A stretch of DNA of 15,259 nt from Euperipatoides rowelli (taxonomy: Eukaryota; Onychophora; Udeonychophora; Euonychophora; Peripatopsidae), in assembly GCA_003024985.2 (NCBI GenBank), contig PXIH01S0034076.1; one strand, 5' to 3'. The position numbers were made by a program, and so were the translations under genes. Shown here piece after piece: positions 12,608 through 15,259 of the stretch. The first letter of the stretch is position 1, and the number at the start of each line of letters is the position of its first letter. Under the pieces are notes generated by a model. It worked only from the letters and a program-made list of their open reading frames with translations. It did not search any database and had not been told where the DNA came from.

Positions 12608-12661
12608 AAAAAAAAAAAAAAAAAGTTTTAAGTATTGCAAAGTAGCAATACTTTTTTTTTT
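12608..12661. repeat. Fold-back (hairpin) element flanked by A and T runs
   Basis: A run of 17 A (12608-12624) and a short gtttt lead into the arm aagtattgc (12630-12638). A loop aaagta follows, then the perfect complementary arm gcaatactt (12645-12653), which runs into ten T. The A and T runs can extend the stem. It sits about 70 bp from the 3' end of the tRNA-Glu gene and is not needed for its termination. Confidence 0.7.
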
Positions 12662-12718
12662 ACTAACAGTTGACTAAAATTCTTTAAAAAAAAAAAAACT
12701 ACAAAATTTGGAAGTGAC

Positions 12719-12723
12719 AAAAA
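12719..12723 (-). terminator. RNA polymerase III terminator of tRNA-Glu
   Basis: On the minus strand a TTTTT run starts 8 bases after the discriminator base of the tRNA gene, a normal pol III stop. A longer T run on the same strand near 12697-12686 would act as backup. Confidence 0.75.
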
Positions 12724-12730
12724 TTTTGAG

Positions 12731-12802
12731 TTCCCATGCCGGGAATCGAACCCGGGCCTCCTGGGTGAAAGCCAGGTATCCTAACCACTAGACCACATGG
12801 GA
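12731..12802 (-). tRNA. tRNA-Glu (anticodon UUC), nuclear
   Basis: This 72-base gene decodes GAA/GAG. The minus strand begins TCCCATG, which pairs perfectly with CATGGGA at the 3' end, followed by discriminator A; CCA is not encoded, as in eukaryotes. The D arm and A box read TGGTCTAGTGG. The anticodon stem CCTGG/CCAGG encloses the loop CTTTCAC with anticodon TTC (plus-strand 12767-12769). The B box reads GGTTCGAATCC. No intron is present. The body closely matches animal cytosolic tRNA-Glu, and with intact internal promoter boxes and a terminator it looks functional. It is transcribed in the same direction as USP7 and opposite to SMAD4. Confidence 0.97.
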
Positions 12803-13671
12803 ATCTTTCTGTTAAGGAATTTAATAAGTTATTTAAATAAATTTAATTTTATCAATTACAATTTTGTAAATGTTTTAATATTTTGAGAGTTTATTATTTA
12901 AATTTTTTTTATTTTTTGTTTCCTAACTATTAATATTATACTCCATACATAATAAAAACAAATAAACACATAGCTATTCATATTTTCTATTAGCATATCC
13001 ACATTAACTTCCTAGCCTTATGAGGTCACTTTTGATTGGTTATTTATTAAAATTTAGTCATGCGCATTGTTATGTTTAGGACTGTAGCGCCATTGATGGA
13101 ATCTAACTCCAAATTTTTTGTAAGTTTCACTTTTGTCTGTATATTAATCTCATGTAGCATCAGTATTAATATTCATCTTTAACCAACACAAATGTTTTTA
13201 CATATCTAGTTATCCAGCATTGGATTTTGATTACACAACTACGCTGGTAACAAAATTATGATTGTGAGAAGTGCACNTTAAGTGTCGTGTAGGATGCCTA
13301 AGAGAACGCCTTACATACAGTAATATCCTATGTAGACTTTGCGCTGGAATCTATTAAAAATATTTGTGAAAATTACTCTTATAGTATTGAGTTTATGAAT
13401 TTAAAAATATATGACATTTTTGCCAACAATGTTGGATATATGGGAGCGTAAATTAATATGTTTATTATTATTATTAGAAACTACGCCTCATTAGAGTTTG
13501 AGAGTTGCTACTAGCCTATTCTGAAATAGGATTTACACTTGGATTAAAATTACTCATGTTTATTTTGTTTTTATTAAAATGTACTTGAAGCCGTTATTTC
13601 ATATGGGTGATAGACGTTACTAATTTGTTCATTTAATAAACTATATTATTGTTTTCATCAAAAAATTAAAC

Positions 13672-13690
13672 AATTTCGGATCCCGAAATT
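13672..13690. repeat. Perfect 8-bp inverted repeat
   Basis: The arms aatttcgg and ccgaaatt are separated by atc. It lies about 200 bp before the SMAD4 start codon and could be a dimeric factor site or chance. Confidence 0.6.
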
Positions 13691-13814
13691 AGATGGGACA
13701 CTTCAGCAATGGAAGTTAGTGAAGAACATTGCTGGACATAACGTTGATTTTAAGCCTACAGAAACTTTTATTTAATAATTTAAATATCTACACTCCAAAA
13801 ACAATAATACCAGT

Positions 13815-13841
13815 CACGTGTCTTTGAAAATATCTTATTGG
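13815..13841 (+). promoter_or_regulatory. SMAD4: E-box and inverted CCAAT box before SMAD4
   Basis: CACGTG (13815-13820) is a bHLH-zip (Myc/USF type) site, and ATTGG (13837-13841) is a CCAAT box on the other strand (NF-Y type). They lie 45-71 bases before the SMAD4 ATG, a plausible core-promoter distance if transcription starts just upstream of the coding exon. No function is proven. Confidence 0.35.
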
Positions 13842-13858
13842 TTTTCTATTTCCATTAA

Positions 13859-15259
<1,401 letters not shown>

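Overview
The window is about 15 kb of very AT-rich animal nuclear DNA with long A/T runs and a few unresolved bases. It reads as an invertebrate metazoan. It holds a deubiquitinase of animal type (USP7), a SMAD4/Medea first coding exon ending in a consensus splice donor, a cytosolic-type tRNA-Glu(UUC), and decayed non-LTR, mariner and probably Ty3/Gypsy, hAT and Helitron pieces. I cannot name the species. Nothing looks bacterial, organellar or like a CRISPR array.

Layout. From 1 to about 7260 is a transposon graveyard in which every recognisable coding fragment reads on the minus strand. It contains a broken CR1/Jockey-type LINE ORF2 (about 2640 down to 1), an internally deleted mariner-type element (3130-3431), a Gypsy-type pol fragment (3865-4218), a possible hAT fragment (4394-4860), a possible Helitron fragment (5936-6190), and the 3' end of a second LINE copy of the first family (about 6740-7250). 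From 7266 to about 8105 the sequence is A/T-rich filler with a 21-base A run.

The gene-bearing half starts near 8105. USP7 lies on the minus strand (8916-12173) as one uninterrupted 1085-codon reading frame with TRAF, catalytic and five ubiquitin-like domains, and a polyadenylation signal at 8129-8134. Upstream of it lie a palindromic pair of CRE half-sites, a small fold-back structure and a complete tRNA-Glu gene (12731-12802, minus). SMAD4 follows on the plus strand: coding exon 13886-14122, then an intron running off the window.

USP7 and SMAD4 are therefore head to head, about 1.7 kb apart, with the tRNA gene between them. The main oddity is that USP7, which I know as a many-intron gene in vertebrates, has no introns here, is full length, and keeps its catalytic and binding residues. 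This suggests an expressed retrogene or lineage-wide intron loss. I see no new multi-gene system; the unusual signals are the intronless USP7, clustered unresolved bases over its catalytic core, an over-represented TAGGC(C)TA motif, and the one-sided orientation of the transposon remnants.
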